Assembly: GCA_002695025.1 (NCBI GenBank)
Contig: NZNV01000020.1
Span: 1-64,000, forward strand
Reading direction: 5' to 3'
Source of the DNA: Owenweeksia sp.
GTDB lineage: Bacteria > Bacteroidota > Bacteroidia > Flavobacteriales > Schleiferiaceae
DNA: 64,000 nt
Of the stretch, positions 41,970 to 50,099 are shown in pieces. Position numbers and translations under genes: made by a program. Each line of letters begins with the position of its first letter. The stretch's first letter is position 1. Under the pieces are notes generated by a model, which worked only from the letters and a program-made list of their open reading frames with translations, made no database searches and was not told where the DNA came from.

Positions 41970-42285
41970 GCTGTTTATTTTTTAAAGTTTCCAGGTATTT
42001 TTCCAGGGAATCCAGTTTAGCCTCCCAGAACTGACGGTATTGGTCTATCCATTCGTGTACTTCGCTGAGAGGTTCAAGCTGAGGGTAGCAATAGCGCTCA
42101 CGGCCCTGTTTTTTTATGACCACAATGCCACATTCTTCCAGCATTTTGATGTGCTTGGAAATAGCGGGGCGGCTGATATCAAATTTTTCGGCCACTGCAT
42201 TAAGGTTCAGGGGTTCTTGGGTGATCAGTCCGATGATTTCCCTGCGGGTAGGGTCGGCTATGGCCTGAAATACGTCTCTTCTCAT
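41953..42285 (-). CDS. ArsR family transcriptional repressor
   Basis: This 110-residue winged-helix repressor begins MRRDVFQAIADPTRREIIGLI and has LNLNAVAEKFDISRPAISKHIKMLEECGIVV as the recognition region. The metal-site CxC of true arsenic or zinc sensors is missing, so it belongs to the non-metal branch linked to SRPBCC genes. The ATG at 42285 is chosen; the longer open frame would start within the operator region. Two matched palindromes lie just upstream. Confidence 0.93.
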   Translation of the reverse strand: MRRDVFQAIADPTRREIIGLITQEPLNLNAVAEKFDISRPAISKHIKMLEECGIVVIKKQGRERYCYPQLEPLSEVHEWIDQYRQFWEAKLDSLEKYLETLKNKQHDKTK

Positions 42286-42301
42286 AACATCATCTATATT
42301 A

Positions 42302-42345
42302 TGTAACAAATTGGTTACAAATATATATGTAACTGATTTGTTACG
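42302..42345. promoter_or_regulatory. Double ArsR operator between arsR and the reductase gene
   Basis: Two copies of TGTAAC-N6-GTTAC[A/G] occur at 42302-42319 and 42328-42345, with centres 26 bases apart. They fill the space between the divergent arsR and reductase genes. Paired sites of this form fit one dimer each, controlling both directions. Confidence 0.7.
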
Positions 42346-42400
42346 CAAATTTGATAAAACAATTTTTGGTGGTGACCCTGTTATGTATCCAAACAAGAAT

Positions 42401-43054
42401 ATGGATTATAAACAAAAAGTAAAAAGTCTGGACTGGCTGGCTCATAATGCCGTACAGTTGCGGGTTGAAAAGCCGGCCGGTTTTGAATACCAGGCAGGAG
42501 ATGCGGTAGAGATCAAAGTAGGGGACCAGGATTCCGGACCTTTTACCATGACTAATCTGCCCGATGAAAGCTATCTGGAATTTGTGATCAGGATCTACCC
42601 GGATCATAACGGTAAGACCAAGGCTATTAGCAAGTTATCAGCCGGAGATGAAATAGAATTTACAGAGCCTTTCGGTACTTTCCAGGAAAAGGAAGGAGCC
42701 ATTTTCCTGGCGGGAGGCACCGGCATTACGCCATTTCTGGCTATTATGCGCAAGATGTATGAAGTGGGTAAACTGGAGAACAGCCTTCTGTTCTTTTCCA
42801 ATAAGACCCGTAAAGATCTTTTCCTGGAAAAAGAGTTGCGCGCTATGCTAGGCGACCGTTACCAAAATGTGATCACTGAAGACAAGGAGGACCCGGAATA
42901 TTATGGTGAAATTGATGGGGACTATTTAAAGAACCGTATCGGTGACCTTTCCAAACCGCTTTTTATATGTGGCCCACCGCCCTTTGATAAGGCCATGCAG
43001 GAGATAGCGGAAAGCATTGGAATTGAAACAAACAATATGAACCTGAGCAGTTAG
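42401..43054 (+). CDS. Ferredoxin/flavodoxin reductase-like FAD-NAD(P) protein
   Basis: This 217-residue protein has the ferredoxin-NADP reductase fold: an FAD-binding beta barrel (about 1-95, VEKPAGFEYQAGDAVEI and GPFTMTNLPDESYLEFVIRIY) and a nucleotide-binding half starting IFLAGGTGITPFLAIMRKM, with LFICGPPPFDKAMQEI at the end. The FAD motif normally reads RPFTFT or RxYS; the Arg is replaced by Gly here, which may weaken flavin binding. No iron-sulfur domain is present. It is divergent from arsR and likely shares its operators. A second ATG at 42383 would add six residues. Confidence 0.85.
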   Translation: MDYKQKVKSLDWLAHNAVQLRVEKPAGFEYQAGDAVEIKVGDQDSGPFTMTNLPDESYLEFVIRIYPDHNGKTKAISKLSAGDEIEFTEPFGTFQEKEGAIFLAGGTGITPFLAIMRKMYEVGKLENSLLFFSNKTRKDLFLEKELRAMLGDRYQNVITEDKEDPEYYGEIDGDYLKNRIGDLSKPLFICGPPPFDKAMQEIAESIGIETNNMNLSS

Positions 43055-43803
43055 AGATTATAATCTCCCTTGCGGGTGGCATGCTTGATTATCCATTTTG
43101 TTGAGGGATGGTCGCTTTTCGCCCAGGATGATAAAAGTTGTAAAGTGGGTTTGGGATTTACCTTGAGGTAATCCGTAAGGTGATTGGCCACGGACCTCTG
43201 AACAAACTTGATCGTATCTTCTTTAAGTAGCTCCAATATTTCAAAAACCGGGGCAGGATCTTCAATAAACAGTTCCAGTTTAGGAGCCCAGGGTAGTTTA
43301 GGCCGTAAGCCTTCCGATGCCAGCCTGCGCAAATGGAAATTGCCCGACTGCGCCCAAGCTTTCATTTGAGCCAGGGTCTGTTTAGGATACTTCCGGATAA
43401 AGGGGCGGATGCAGTATTCTCCTGTGTTGCGTTTGGTGATCTCTGCAATAGCGCCTATGGAGGTGTCATAGTTATCCAAACCGTATAACTCCACGTACTT
43501 TCCTATGGGAAGCAACCAGTAATAATGGGTAAACATGCCGGTTTCCTTAGGATTTTCATCTCCCAGTATGGGCATTAGTATAGCTATGGAACGCTCGTAA
43601 TCAGGCGGAAGTACTTTTTGTAACTCACGAGCGTGCAGCAGCACTCTTTGCGTATATGACAACCCCTCACACTGGTTGGCTATTGCTGCTATGTATTGCG
43701 GACTATTAAATTCCGGGAATACACCTTTGATTTTCTCGGAAAGTAGTTCCGCCAGCTTGGCCCCGAACTTAGGTGTGATGCTGTAGTCTTTCTTTTCGGT
43801 CAT
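43051..43803 (-). CDS. DNA alkylation repair protein (AlkC/AlkD-like HEAT-repeat glycosylase)
   Basis: This 250-residue HEAT-repeat protein has the AlkC-like motifs FHLRRLASEGLRPKLPWAPKLELF and DTIKFVQRSVANHLTDYLKVNP. Members remove positively charged alkylated bases such as 3-methyladenine. Its stop overlaps the convergent reductase gene by four bases, and it starts directly at the end of the DUF1801 gene. Confidence 0.87.
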   Translation of the reverse strand: MTEKKDYSITPKFGAKLAELLSEKIKGVFPEFNSPQYIAAIANQCEGLSYTQRVLLHARELQKVLPPDYERSIAILMPILGDENPKETGMFTHYYWLLPIGKYVELYGLDNYDTSIGAIAEITKRNTGEYCIRPFIRKYPKQTLAQMKAWAQSGNFHLRRLASEGLRPKLPWAPKLELFIEDPAPVFEILELLKEDTIKFVQRSVANHLTDYLKVNPKPTLQLLSSWAKSDHPSTKWIIKHATRKGDYNL

Positions 43804-44189
43804 TATTTCTTCTTTCCGGCCTTGCGTGCCATCATCTTTTCTTCATTAACCCGCATGCGGTAGTGCACAATTTTTTCAATGAGTTCAGCCGGTAAGGGTT
43901 GTTCCGGCTGGAATTGCAGGGTGGACTTACCGCTCATATAGGGCTTGATCTCACTTTTCAGATCGTCAGGAAAGGTGTTGGTGCAAGGGAAGAAGCTACA
44001 GTGGTTTTTAAAAGAAGCGTAGCTCACCAGCATACCGTGCCACTTGAACATGGGCATGCCATAACTGATCTTTTCTTCCGCATCGGGAATTATTCGCTTC
44101 ACCTGCTCCCGTAGGCGCTGAAGAGCTTGTTGATGTTCCGGGGAACACTGCTCTAAATATTGGTCTACGGCAAATTGATCGTTACGCAT
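43803..44189 (-). CDS. DUF1801/YdhG-like protein
   Basis: This 128-residue protein has the DUF1801 pattern: VDQYLEQCSPEHQQALQRLREQVKRIIPDAEEKISYGMPMFKWHGMLVSYASFKNHCSFFP. Relatives were called iron chaperones (frataxin-like) in Bacillus. The basic end (MMARKAGKKK) is notable. It overlaps the glycosylase-like gene by one base, so the two are one unit. Confidence 0.9.
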   Translation of the reverse strand: MRNDQFAVDQYLEQCSPEHQQALQRLREQVKRIIPDAEEKISYGMPMFKWHGMLVSYASFKNHCSFFPCTNTFPDDLKSEIKPYMSGKSTLQFQPEQPLPAELIEKIVHYRMRVNEEKMMARKAGKKK

Positions 44190-44327
44190 AAGCCTTGGGA
44201 TTTGAATAAGGTAAATCTATGAAAGTCCGGCTCGATGTAGGTTATTTCATTGCGACTTTGATCAGGGTCAAAAGCGACATGCTGATCCCGCAAAGCTTTT
44301 AGCTTTGTACCTGCTTATGCACAAACT

Positions 44328-44807
44328 ATGGATCCCAGAATAGAAAAAACCGAAGCGATGACCCTGGCAGGTAAAAAGCTACACATGTCCTTTATACAAG
44401 ATAAAACCGGAGAGCTGTGGCGCAGCTTTATGCCCCTTAAATCCCGAATTCCCAACGCTTCCCATGAGCTCTATTCGGCAGAGGTTTTTCCGGGTATGGA
44501 TTTTTTCAGGGCCCCTGATCCCGCCCGTGATTTTGAAAAATGGGCTGCGGTACGCGTAGATGACCCTTATGACGTTCCGGATGAATTTGAAACGCTGGAT
44601 ATCCCGGCCGGGCTTTATGCCGTTTTCCCGTATAAGGGAAAGCCCAGTGAGGCGGCACCGGTATTCCGCTATATTCATACCCAATGGCTGCCAGCCTCAG
44701 CATATACCCTGGATGATCGTCCGCATTTTGCCGTGATGGACAAACGGTATAAAGGAGAAGACCCGGATTCAGAAGAGGAATTCTGGGTACCGATTAAGAA
44801 GAAATGA
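44328..44807 (+). CDS. GyrI-like small-molecule-binding protein
   Basis: This 159-residue protein has the GyrI-like/effector-binding fold: MDPRIEKTEAMTLAGKKLHMSF, ETLDIPAGLYAVFPYKG, FRYIHTQWLPASAYTLDDRPHFAVMD and EEEFWVPIK at the end. There is no DNA-binding domain. Stand-alone members bind small toxic cations and can hydrolyse some cyclopropanoids. It is divergent from the DUF1801 gene and convergent with a VOC gene, with no bases between the stops. Confidence 0.87.
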   Translation: MDPRIEKTEAMTLAGKKLHMSFIQDKTGELWRSFMPLKSRIPNASHELYSAEVFPGMDFFRAPDPARDFEKWAAVRVDDPYDVPDEFETLDIPAGLYAVFPYKGKPSEAAPVFRYIHTQWLPASAYTLDDRPHFAVMDKRYKGEDPDSEEEFWVPIKKK

Positions 44808-45179
44808 TTATTGCGTAATAAGCAGGTAATAGCCATCAGGATCGCGCACCGCAAATTCCTTACGATGAGAGTTGGTGCTTATAGCCGGTTCCTTTTCTAT
44901 GGATGCTTTCAACCTCCGGGCTTTTTTCCAGATGGCATCCAGGTTTTCAACCGTCAGATAAATGATCAGCCCATTGTCAGCTGGCAAGGTGCGGTTCTTC
45001 ATAGTGGGGTGATCATGTTCTTCCCAGGCGTGCAGGCACAGGAAAAGCTCTCCTTTTTCATCCATAAGCATTTCAAAAGTAGTTCCACCGTGAATGCCTT
45101 TGCAATCCAATAACTCCTGATACCATTTTGAACTTTGGGCTACGTCTGCCACCGCTATTATGGGTTGACATTTGGTCAT
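44808..45179 (-). CDS. VOC family protein
   Basis: This 123-residue glyoxalase/bleomycin-resistance-type protein starts MTKCQPIIAVADVAQSSKWYQELLDCKG and ends EFAVRDPDGYYLLITQ, with a GGTTFEMLMDEKGELFLCLHAW middle. Its start overlaps the stop of the DUF3224 gene by four bases, so they form a two-gene unit. Confidence 0.9.
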   Translation of the reverse strand: MTKCQPIIAVADVAQSSKWYQELLDCKGIHGGTTFEMLMDEKGELFLCLHAWEEHDHPTMKNRTLPADNGLIIYLTVENLDAIWKKARRLKASIEKEPAISTNSHRKEFAVRDPDGYYLLITQ

Positions 45180-45568
45180 GTCAATTCATATTCAAATTCG
45201 TAATAATGTTGCCCCTCCTTGATGACGATCTCCATGGTGCCGCTAAGGCCGGTGAGTTCACCGGTACCGGAATCAGGCACCACTTCCAGGATAAGTCGGG
45301 GTTCACCGCGTTTCATTATGCCGAAGTGCTGCAGTATAAAACTACCTTTCTTACCCATGAGGGTTCCAACGGTTTGTTCAATAACCACATAACCAGCTGA
45401 TCCCTTTACAGGAGTGACAGCGCTGAGCATTTCGCCCTTACTGGTGGCGGAGAGATCGCCATGAAAGGTTTTATCCAATAACATCCTGGCTATTTGTATG
45501 CCTTCCTGTGGTTGGCCGGAATAGGTGAGAGGTTCCATTTTTACATCAAAGGTTCCGCTGATCTTCAT
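45176..45568 (-). CDS. DUF3224 protein
   Basis: This 130-residue protein is an allene-oxide-cyclase-like barrel of the DUF3224 family: DKTFHGDLSATSKGEMLSA, GSAGYVVIEQTVGTLMGKKGSFILQHFGIM and a GTGELTGLSGTMEI end. The family has no settled function. It is the first gene of the pair with the VOC gene. Confidence 0.9.
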   Translation of the reverse strand: MKISGTFDVKMEPLTYSGQPQEGIQIARMLLDKTFHGDLSATSKGEMLSAVTPVKGSAGYVVIEQTVGTLMGKKGSFILQHFGIMKRGEPRLILEVVPDSGTGELTGLSGTMEIVIKEGQHYYEFEYELT

Positions 45569-45809
45569 GAGAGTGTTTCTGGGGTTTTAAGGTTGTAAAG
45601 TTAAAGGTTTCGGGTCTGTACTGGCAGAACCAGGGCATCTTGCATACAGGTTTAACCTTACCACTGGGAAAGTGAAGACCCGGGTAGGGAATGATGTGAT
45701 GGATACGCAGGCTCACAAATGTTTAAGATGAATTTTTTCAGTCGCAAAAAATCCTAATTTGCATCATCTTAACCGTTGACCTTTTAAAGATTAACCCGGC
45801 AATGTGCCC

Positions 45810-46319
45810 ATGAAAATATCCTTCGTACTAATCGTGATTGTAGCTGCGGTTTTAACCAGCTGCCATACCCCAAATTCCAAAACAACAGAAATGAAAAAGC
45901 CTGAAAATGAAACTGCGGACACCACTTCAATCAAAGACACTACCCCTAAGGTAACCGGCATAGGCGGTATTTTCTTTTATACGGATAACCCTCAGCAAAC
46001 CAAGGAGTGGTATACCCGGAATTTGGGAATTGAGATCAATGACTGGGGAAGTTCCAGTTTTGACACACGTGACCTTGACAAACCGGAAGAGGTAATTTCT
46101 CTGCAATGGATGCCCTTCAAAAAAGAAAGCCAACATTTTGCACCCTCTGAAAGGGAGTTCATGATCAATTACCGGGTTCAGAATATTGAATCGCTGGTAG
46201 ATAAGCTCAAAGCCAACGGAGTAAATGTTCTGGATAGCATTGCTACCTATGACTACGGGAAGTTTGTGCATATTATGGATGCCGAGGGAAATAAGATTGA
46301 GTTGTGGGAACCAAGTTAG
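45810..46319 (+). CDS. Lipoprotein with a VOC (glyoxalase-fold) domain
   Basis: This 169-residue protein has a lipoprotein signal (MKISFVLIVIVAAVLTSC), a spacer of about 30 residues rich in Thr and Glu, and a VOC domain (GIGGIFFYTDNPQQTKEWYTRNLGIEI to GKFVHIMDAEGNKIELWEP). The VOC end keeps the Glu of the family's metal site (ELWEP). VOC proteins are almost always cytoplasmic, so the lipid anchor is unusual. The ATG at 45810 gives the signal; a GTG at 45804 adds two residues. Confidence 0.88.
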   Translation: MKISFVLIVIVAAVLTSCHTPNSKTTEMKKPENETADTTSIKDTTPKVTGIGGIFFYTDNPQQTKEWYTRNLGIEINDWGSSSFDTRDLDKPEEVISLQWMPFKKESQHFAPSEREFMINYRVQNIESLVDKLKANGVNVLDSIATYDYGKFVHIMDAEGNKIELWEPS

Positions 46320-46475
46320 GCAAGAGTAAATAACATTGGCTGAAGTTATATCCGGCTTTCTATATCCCTTATAAATAGCTGCATCGTTTAGAATGCTTCC
46401 CGGAAAACATATTTTTAAGATCCTGCAGGGAAAAATCTTAGTGATTAGTACCTTCGGCAGGAATCAGTCTATGCT

Positions 46476-47042
46476 ATGAAAAACGAGCCAAAGGAACTTT
46501 CACCGGAGAACAAACAGGAATTACTGGATATCCTTGAATCCCGCTTCAGGGAAAACCTCAATCGCCATAAGGATATGGATTGGGCCGGATTAAAAGCAAA
46601 GCTGGAAAAAAGTCCCCGCCAATTGCTTTCATTGTACAGGATGGAAAGCACCGGGGGAGAGCCGGATGTAGTGGGTTATGATCAAAAGAAGAATGAGTAC
46701 ATCTTTTTTGACTGTTCCAAAGAGAGCCCGGACGGGCGAAGGAGCCTGTGCTACGACCGTGCTGCCCTGGATGCCCGCAAAAAAAACAAGCCGGAGAACA
46801 GCGCGCTGGATATCGCTAATGAAATAGGGATCAATATTCTTACCGAGGATCAATACCACAGGCTCCAGGAACTTGGTGACTTTGACACCAAAACATCAAG
46901 CTGGATACAGACACCTTCATCTATCCGGGAACGGGGAGGTGCTATATTTGGTGATTTCCGTTTCGGGCGAACCTTTATTTACCATAATGGTGCCGATTCC
47001 TATTATGCTGCACGTGGTTTCCGGGGCGAATTAAGAGTTTAA
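46476..47042 (+). CDS. DUF4256 protein
   Basis: This 188-residue protein shows the DUF4256 pattern: LLDILESRFRENLNRHKDMDWAGLKAKLE, then MESTGGEPDVVGYDQKKNEYIFFDCSKESPDGRRSLCYDRAAL and SSWIQTPSSIRERGGAIFGDFRFGRTFIYHNGADSYYAARGFRG. The family is conserved with no known function. It is followed within 23 bases by the SnoaL-like gene. Confidence 0.92.
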   Translation: MKNEPKELSPENKQELLDILESRFRENLNRHKDMDWAGLKAKLEKSPRQLLSLYRMESTGGEPDVVGYDQKKNEYIFFDCSKESPDGRRSLCYDRAALDARKKNKPENSALDIANEIGINILTEDQYHRLQELGDFDTKTSSWIQTPSSIRERGGAIFGDFRFGRTFIYHNGADSYYAARGFRGELRV

Positions 47043-47065
47043 TCAATCTGTTTAAAACAAGCTTT

Positions 47066-47428
47066 ATGAGCCATACACACATCGCTACATCCTTCCTCAA
47101 GCTGGCCAGCAGTGGTTTGGCCGAAGATGCTTTTGATAAATATGTCCATCCGGATTTCTTTCATCATAACCAATACTTTAAAGGAGACCGGCAAAGCCTG
47201 AAGGAAGCTATGAAAGAAGCTCACCAGAGCAGTCCAAACCGGGCCTTTGACATTAAGCATACCTACGGGGATGGCGATACCGTTATAACCCACTCCCACG
47301 TAAGTAAAGAAGATGCAGAGATTGCCGTGGTGCATATTTTCCGTTTCCGTGGAGATAAGATTATGGAAATGTGGGATTTGGGACAGGTGATCCGCGAGGA
47401 TTCTCCCAATATCAATGGTCCATTCTAA
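47066..47428 (+). CDS. SnoaL-like polyketide-cyclase-fold protein
   Basis: This 120-residue protein has the SnoaL-like NTF2 fold: AEDAFDKYVHPDFFHHNQYFKGDRQSLKEAM, and the conserved end AVVHIFRFRGDKIMEMWDLGQVI. It is typical of the family of predicted SnoaL-like hydrolases or cyclases. It belongs with the DUF4256 gene and the lipoprotein gene in a plus-strand run. Confidence 0.9.
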   Translation: MSHTHIATSFLKLASSGLAEDAFDKYVHPDFFHHNQYFKGDRQSLKEAMKEAHQSSPNRAFDIKHTYGDGDTVITHSHVSKEDAEIAVVHIFRFRGDKIMEMWDLGQVIREDSPNINGPF

Positions 47429-47491
47429 AGCCTCTCTGGTAAGGCTACGCAACCACCATAGGGAATGTGGCATCTGTTCATTAAAGCAATT

Positions 47492-47911
47492 ATGAAAAAG
47501 TTAACCTTTTTACTTGTATTGGCCGGAATGGTGGGCGCCTGCTCTAAAAATGACAATGAAACTGATAAACCAGGACCTGGCAATACTTCTTTGGAGGGGC
47601 AGTATCAATTAGTGGAAATACTGGCTGACCCGGGCGATGGAAGCGGAACCTTTGAGCCGGTAAACAGTACAAAGATGGTAATGCTGTATGCAGACGGAAC
47701 GGTAAAATCCAACGGAGATATTTGCACGATGGTTGGAGCTACCGACTCGGCTACGCAGGGCACTTATTCTCTTACCGATTCCAGCATTACTGTCACCAAT
47801 TGCTCAAAGTTATTTTTTGAGCAAAACAGTAGCCAGCTCATTATCAATTATCCCTGCATAGAAGCCTGCCGGGCCAAGTATAAAAAGATACCTTTGGCTA
47901 CGGTTAACTAG
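47492..47911 (+). CDS. Small lipocalin-like lipoprotein
   Basis: This 139-residue lipoprotein (MKKLTFLLVLAGMVGAC, lipobox VGAC) has a short charged spacer and then a lipocalin-like start, GQYQLVEILADPGDG, followed by strands KMVMLYADGTVKSNGDIC and a STLTD-type calyx repeat ending in two cysteines. The ATG at 47492 gives the signal; 47465 would be too long. It ends in a strong terminator. Confidence 0.8.
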   Translation: MKKLTFLLVLAGMVGACSKNDNETDKPGPGNTSLEGQYQLVEILADPGDGSGTFEPVNSTKMVMLYADGTVKSNGDICTMVGATDSATQGTYSLTDSSITVTNCSKLFFEQNSSQLIINYPCIEACRAKYKKIPLATVN

Positions 47912-47932
47912 TAATAATCTTACGATTTTTAG

Positions 47933-47983
47933 AATCCTGTAAGAACATTCATCTAAATGTTCTTACAGGATTCTTTATTTACA
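47933..47983 (+). terminator. Very long perfect hairpin terminator
   Basis: A perfect 19-bp inverted repeat (47933-47951 with 47958-47976, 6-base loop) is followed by TTTATTT. It lies 22 bases past the lipoprotein stop and ends the plus-strand run before the histidine kinase promoter. The stem is unusually long for a simple terminator. Confidence 0.8.
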
Positions 47984-48034
47984 GTGCATTTATCTACTTG
48001 ATAGTTAATGACTATTAAGTGTTTGGGTGTAAAA

Positions 48035-48065
48035 TTTGCTAGACAAAAGTCTGGAAGTATATTTG
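48035..48065 (+). promoter_or_regulatory. Consensus Bacteroidota promoter for the histidine kinase/response regulator pair
   Basis: TTTG at 48035-48038 is followed after 19 bases by TATATTTG at 48058-48065, a full match to TTTG-N19-TAnnTTTG. It lies 17 bases before the ATG at 48083 and rules out the longer start at 48008. Confidence 0.85.
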
Positions 48066-48082
48066 CGACATATTTTTCTTAC

Positions 48083-49222
48083 ATGACGTTTAATCCCATT
48101 CTTTTAAATAAGGAGCGTTCACGGGCCGAGGCAGAGATCGTTCACCGGATGATCACTGAGATCAAGGATTACGCAATTATCATGCTGAGCCCAGAGGGTA
48201 GGGTAAGCAGCTGGAACATTGGGGCCGAAGCCATTAAAGGATACTCTGCCCAGGAGATTATAGGTCAGAGTTTTAAACGTTTTTACACATCGAAAGATCT
48301 TGAAGAAGGAAAACCCGAGAAATTGCTTGCTGAGGCCCGTATCCATAACCGGGCTTATGATGAAGGATGGCGAAAAAGAAAAGATGGCTCAAAATTCTGG
48401 GCTAGTGTAACCATTACTTCCATACATGATGAGGATGGTAATATTGCTGGTTACAGTAAAGTAACCCGTGACCTTACGGAACTTAAAAGGGCCACAGAGA
48501 AACTACAGCAACATTCCAAAGAACTGGAGGCCAAAAATCATGAACTCAACCAGTTTGCCTACATAGCCAGCCACGATCTTCAGGAACCCCTGAATACCGT
48601 GAAAAGCGTTATCTCCATCATGACCGATAATTACCAGGGAAAGCTGGATGAAACAGCTGACCAACTGATGAGCTATATTGAAGAAGCCACAGAGCGCATG
48701 GGGCAGCTTATTAAAGGACTTCTCGATTTTGGAAGACTGGGGCAGCAAGGTTCACGGGAAAGAACCAGCCTGCAGAAATTATTGGAAGATGTTAAGGCCG
48801 ACTTGAAAAGCCGCCTTGAAAAAACGGGCGCCAGGATAAGAGTTGGAGAACTTCCTGAACTGTATGTGTATAAGACTGAAATACGTCTTCTCTTCCAGAA
48901 CCTGATCAGCAATGGCATCAAATTTCACAAAAAAGGAAGTAAGCCTGTAATTACCGTATCCGCAGAGGAAAACGGAGACAACTGGTTGTTCTGTGTAAAG
49001 GACAATGGCATTGGAATTCCTCAAAAATTCATCGATAAACTGTTTATGATCTTTAAGAGGCTGCCTACTGCAGAGGAATACGAAGGAACCGGCATTGGTC
49101 TGGCACATTGCAAGAAAATTGTGGATCTCCACAAGGGCCGTATCTGGGTTGAATCCATAGAAGGAAAGGGCAGTTCGTTCTATTTTACAATACCAAAATC
49201 ACAAAGAAATAATGAATCATAA
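48083..49222 (+). CDS. PAS-domain sensor histidine kinase
   Basis: This 379-residue cytoplasmic kinase has no membrane segment. A PAS domain (about 20-140, with RVSSWNIGAEAIKGYSAQEIIGQS and a GWRKRKDGSKFWASVTITSI PAC part) is followed by a coiled linker, a HisKA-type helix with the phospho-histidine in FAYIASHDLQEPLNTV (about 164), and an HATPase domain with FQNLISNGIKFH, DNGIGIPQ and GTGIGLAHCKKIV. The HDLQEPL box is the phytochrome-like HisKA type. It overlaps the response regulator by 11 bases. The signal is unknown; a bound cofactor such as FAD or heme in PAS is possible but not evident. Confidence 0.95.
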   Translation: MTFNPILLNKERSRAEAEIVHRMITEIKDYAIIMLSPEGRVSSWNIGAEAIKGYSAQEIIGQSFKRFYTSKDLEEGKPEKLLAEARIHNRAYDEGWRKRKDGSKFWASVTITSIHDEDGNIAGYSKVTRDLTELKRATEKLQQHSKELEAKNHELNQFAYIASHDLQEPLNTVKSVISIMTDNYQGKLDETADQLMSYIEEATERMGQLIKGLLDFGRLGQQGSRERTSLQKLLEDVKADLKSRLEKTGARIRVGELPELYVYKTEIRLLFQNLISNGIKFHKKGSKPVITVSAEENGDNWLFCVKDNGIGIPQKFIDKLFMIFKRLPTAEEYEGTGIGLAHCKKIVDLHKGRIWVESIEGKGSSFYFTIPKSQRNNES

Positions 49223-49640
49223 GCTTAACTGTATTCTTTTAATTGATGATGATAAGACCACCAATACCCTCAATGAGATGGTGATCAGGCAAACTGGCTG
49301 TGCCGATAAAGTGGTTACGGCCCGTAATGGAATAGAAGCCTTGCAGTATCTTAAATCCGAGGATAAGGGTAAGTACCCCAGGCCGGACCTTATCTTTCTG
49401 GATGTAAATATGCCAGGTATGGATGGTTGGGAGTTTATTCAAGAGTATAATAAGCTGGATAAAAAGTATCACGGTAACGTTATAGTGGTGATGTTAACCA
49501 CCTCCATTAATCCCGATGATCGCTACCGGTCATTGGAAATGGCCGGGCTGAATGATTTTATGAATAAACCTTTGACCAGGGTACAGTTTACGGAAATCAT
49601 CCGGAAAAACTTTCCACAGCTGGCGGCTGAAATGGGCTGA
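49212..49640 (+). CDS. Single-domain response regulator (CheY/Rcp-like)
   Basis: This 142-residue receiver-only protein begins CILLIDDDKTTNTLNEMVI (the acidic DDD triad), has the phospho-acceptor in LIFLDVNMPGMDGWEF (about Asp63), the TTS switch and the conserved Lys in NKPLT (about 119). No output domain exists, so it acts by protein contact or in a phosphorelay. The overlap with the kinase makes it the kinase's partner. It is convergent with the DUF6157 gene. Confidence 0.95.
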   Translation: MNHKLNCILLIDDDKTTNTLNEMVIRQTGCADKVVTARNGIEALQYLKSEDKGKYPRPDLIFLDVNMPGMDGWEFIQEYNKLDKKYHGNVIVVMLTTSINPDDRYRSLEMAGLNDFMNKPLTRVQFTEIIRKNFPQLAAEMG

Positions 49641-49644
49641 AAAT

Positions 49645-50055
49645 TTACTTGCGCTTGCTGCGCATGGCTTTTACCTTTTGTACGGAGCTGTCCTGCAGGA
49701 GCCTTTGATATTCTTCTGATTCCATTGCGTAGAGAGCCACTTTACTCTCCGCATTATGATGAATACCCCAGCCGTAGGTCTTGGCCAGGGGAGATGTGCG
49801 CAGGCAAGCCTGCCCTTTGGAAAAGAACTCATGATGGGCCTTTTCCCTCTGGCTGTTGGAAATACCGTTTCTCTCGGCAAAGATTCCGAATATGAGCTCG
49901 TCTGAGGTATAGCGATATGGGAACTCCGCCATCATCTCAAATTGCATATTGGTCACCGTCTTTTTATCGCCTTTCTGAGGAGGGGTTTGTGCTTGCAAAG
50001 CCTTGGTGTCTTCAGCTATTTCAATGAGAGTGTCGTGGTAATTGGTAGAGTGCAT
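49645..50055 (-). CDS. DUF6157 protein
   Basis: This 136-residue protein shows the DUF6157 pattern: MHSTNYHDTLIEIAEDTKALQAQTPPQKGDKKTVTNMQFEMM, YRYTSDELIFGIFA and FSKGQACLRTSPLAKTYGWGIHHNAESKVALY. The family is found near SRPBCC and VOC genes in many bacteria. The function is unknown. Confidence 0.88.
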   Translation of the reverse strand: MHSTNYHDTLIEIAEDTKALQAQTPPQKGDKKTVTNMQFEMMAEFPYRYTSDELIFGIFAERNGISNSQREKAHHEFFSKGQACLRTSPLAKTYGWGIHHNAESKVALYAMESEEYQRLLQDSSVQKVKAMRSKRK

Positions 50056-50099
50056 GGCGGAGTGCAGTTTGCATCAAATGTAGCAGAACATTTTCAAAT

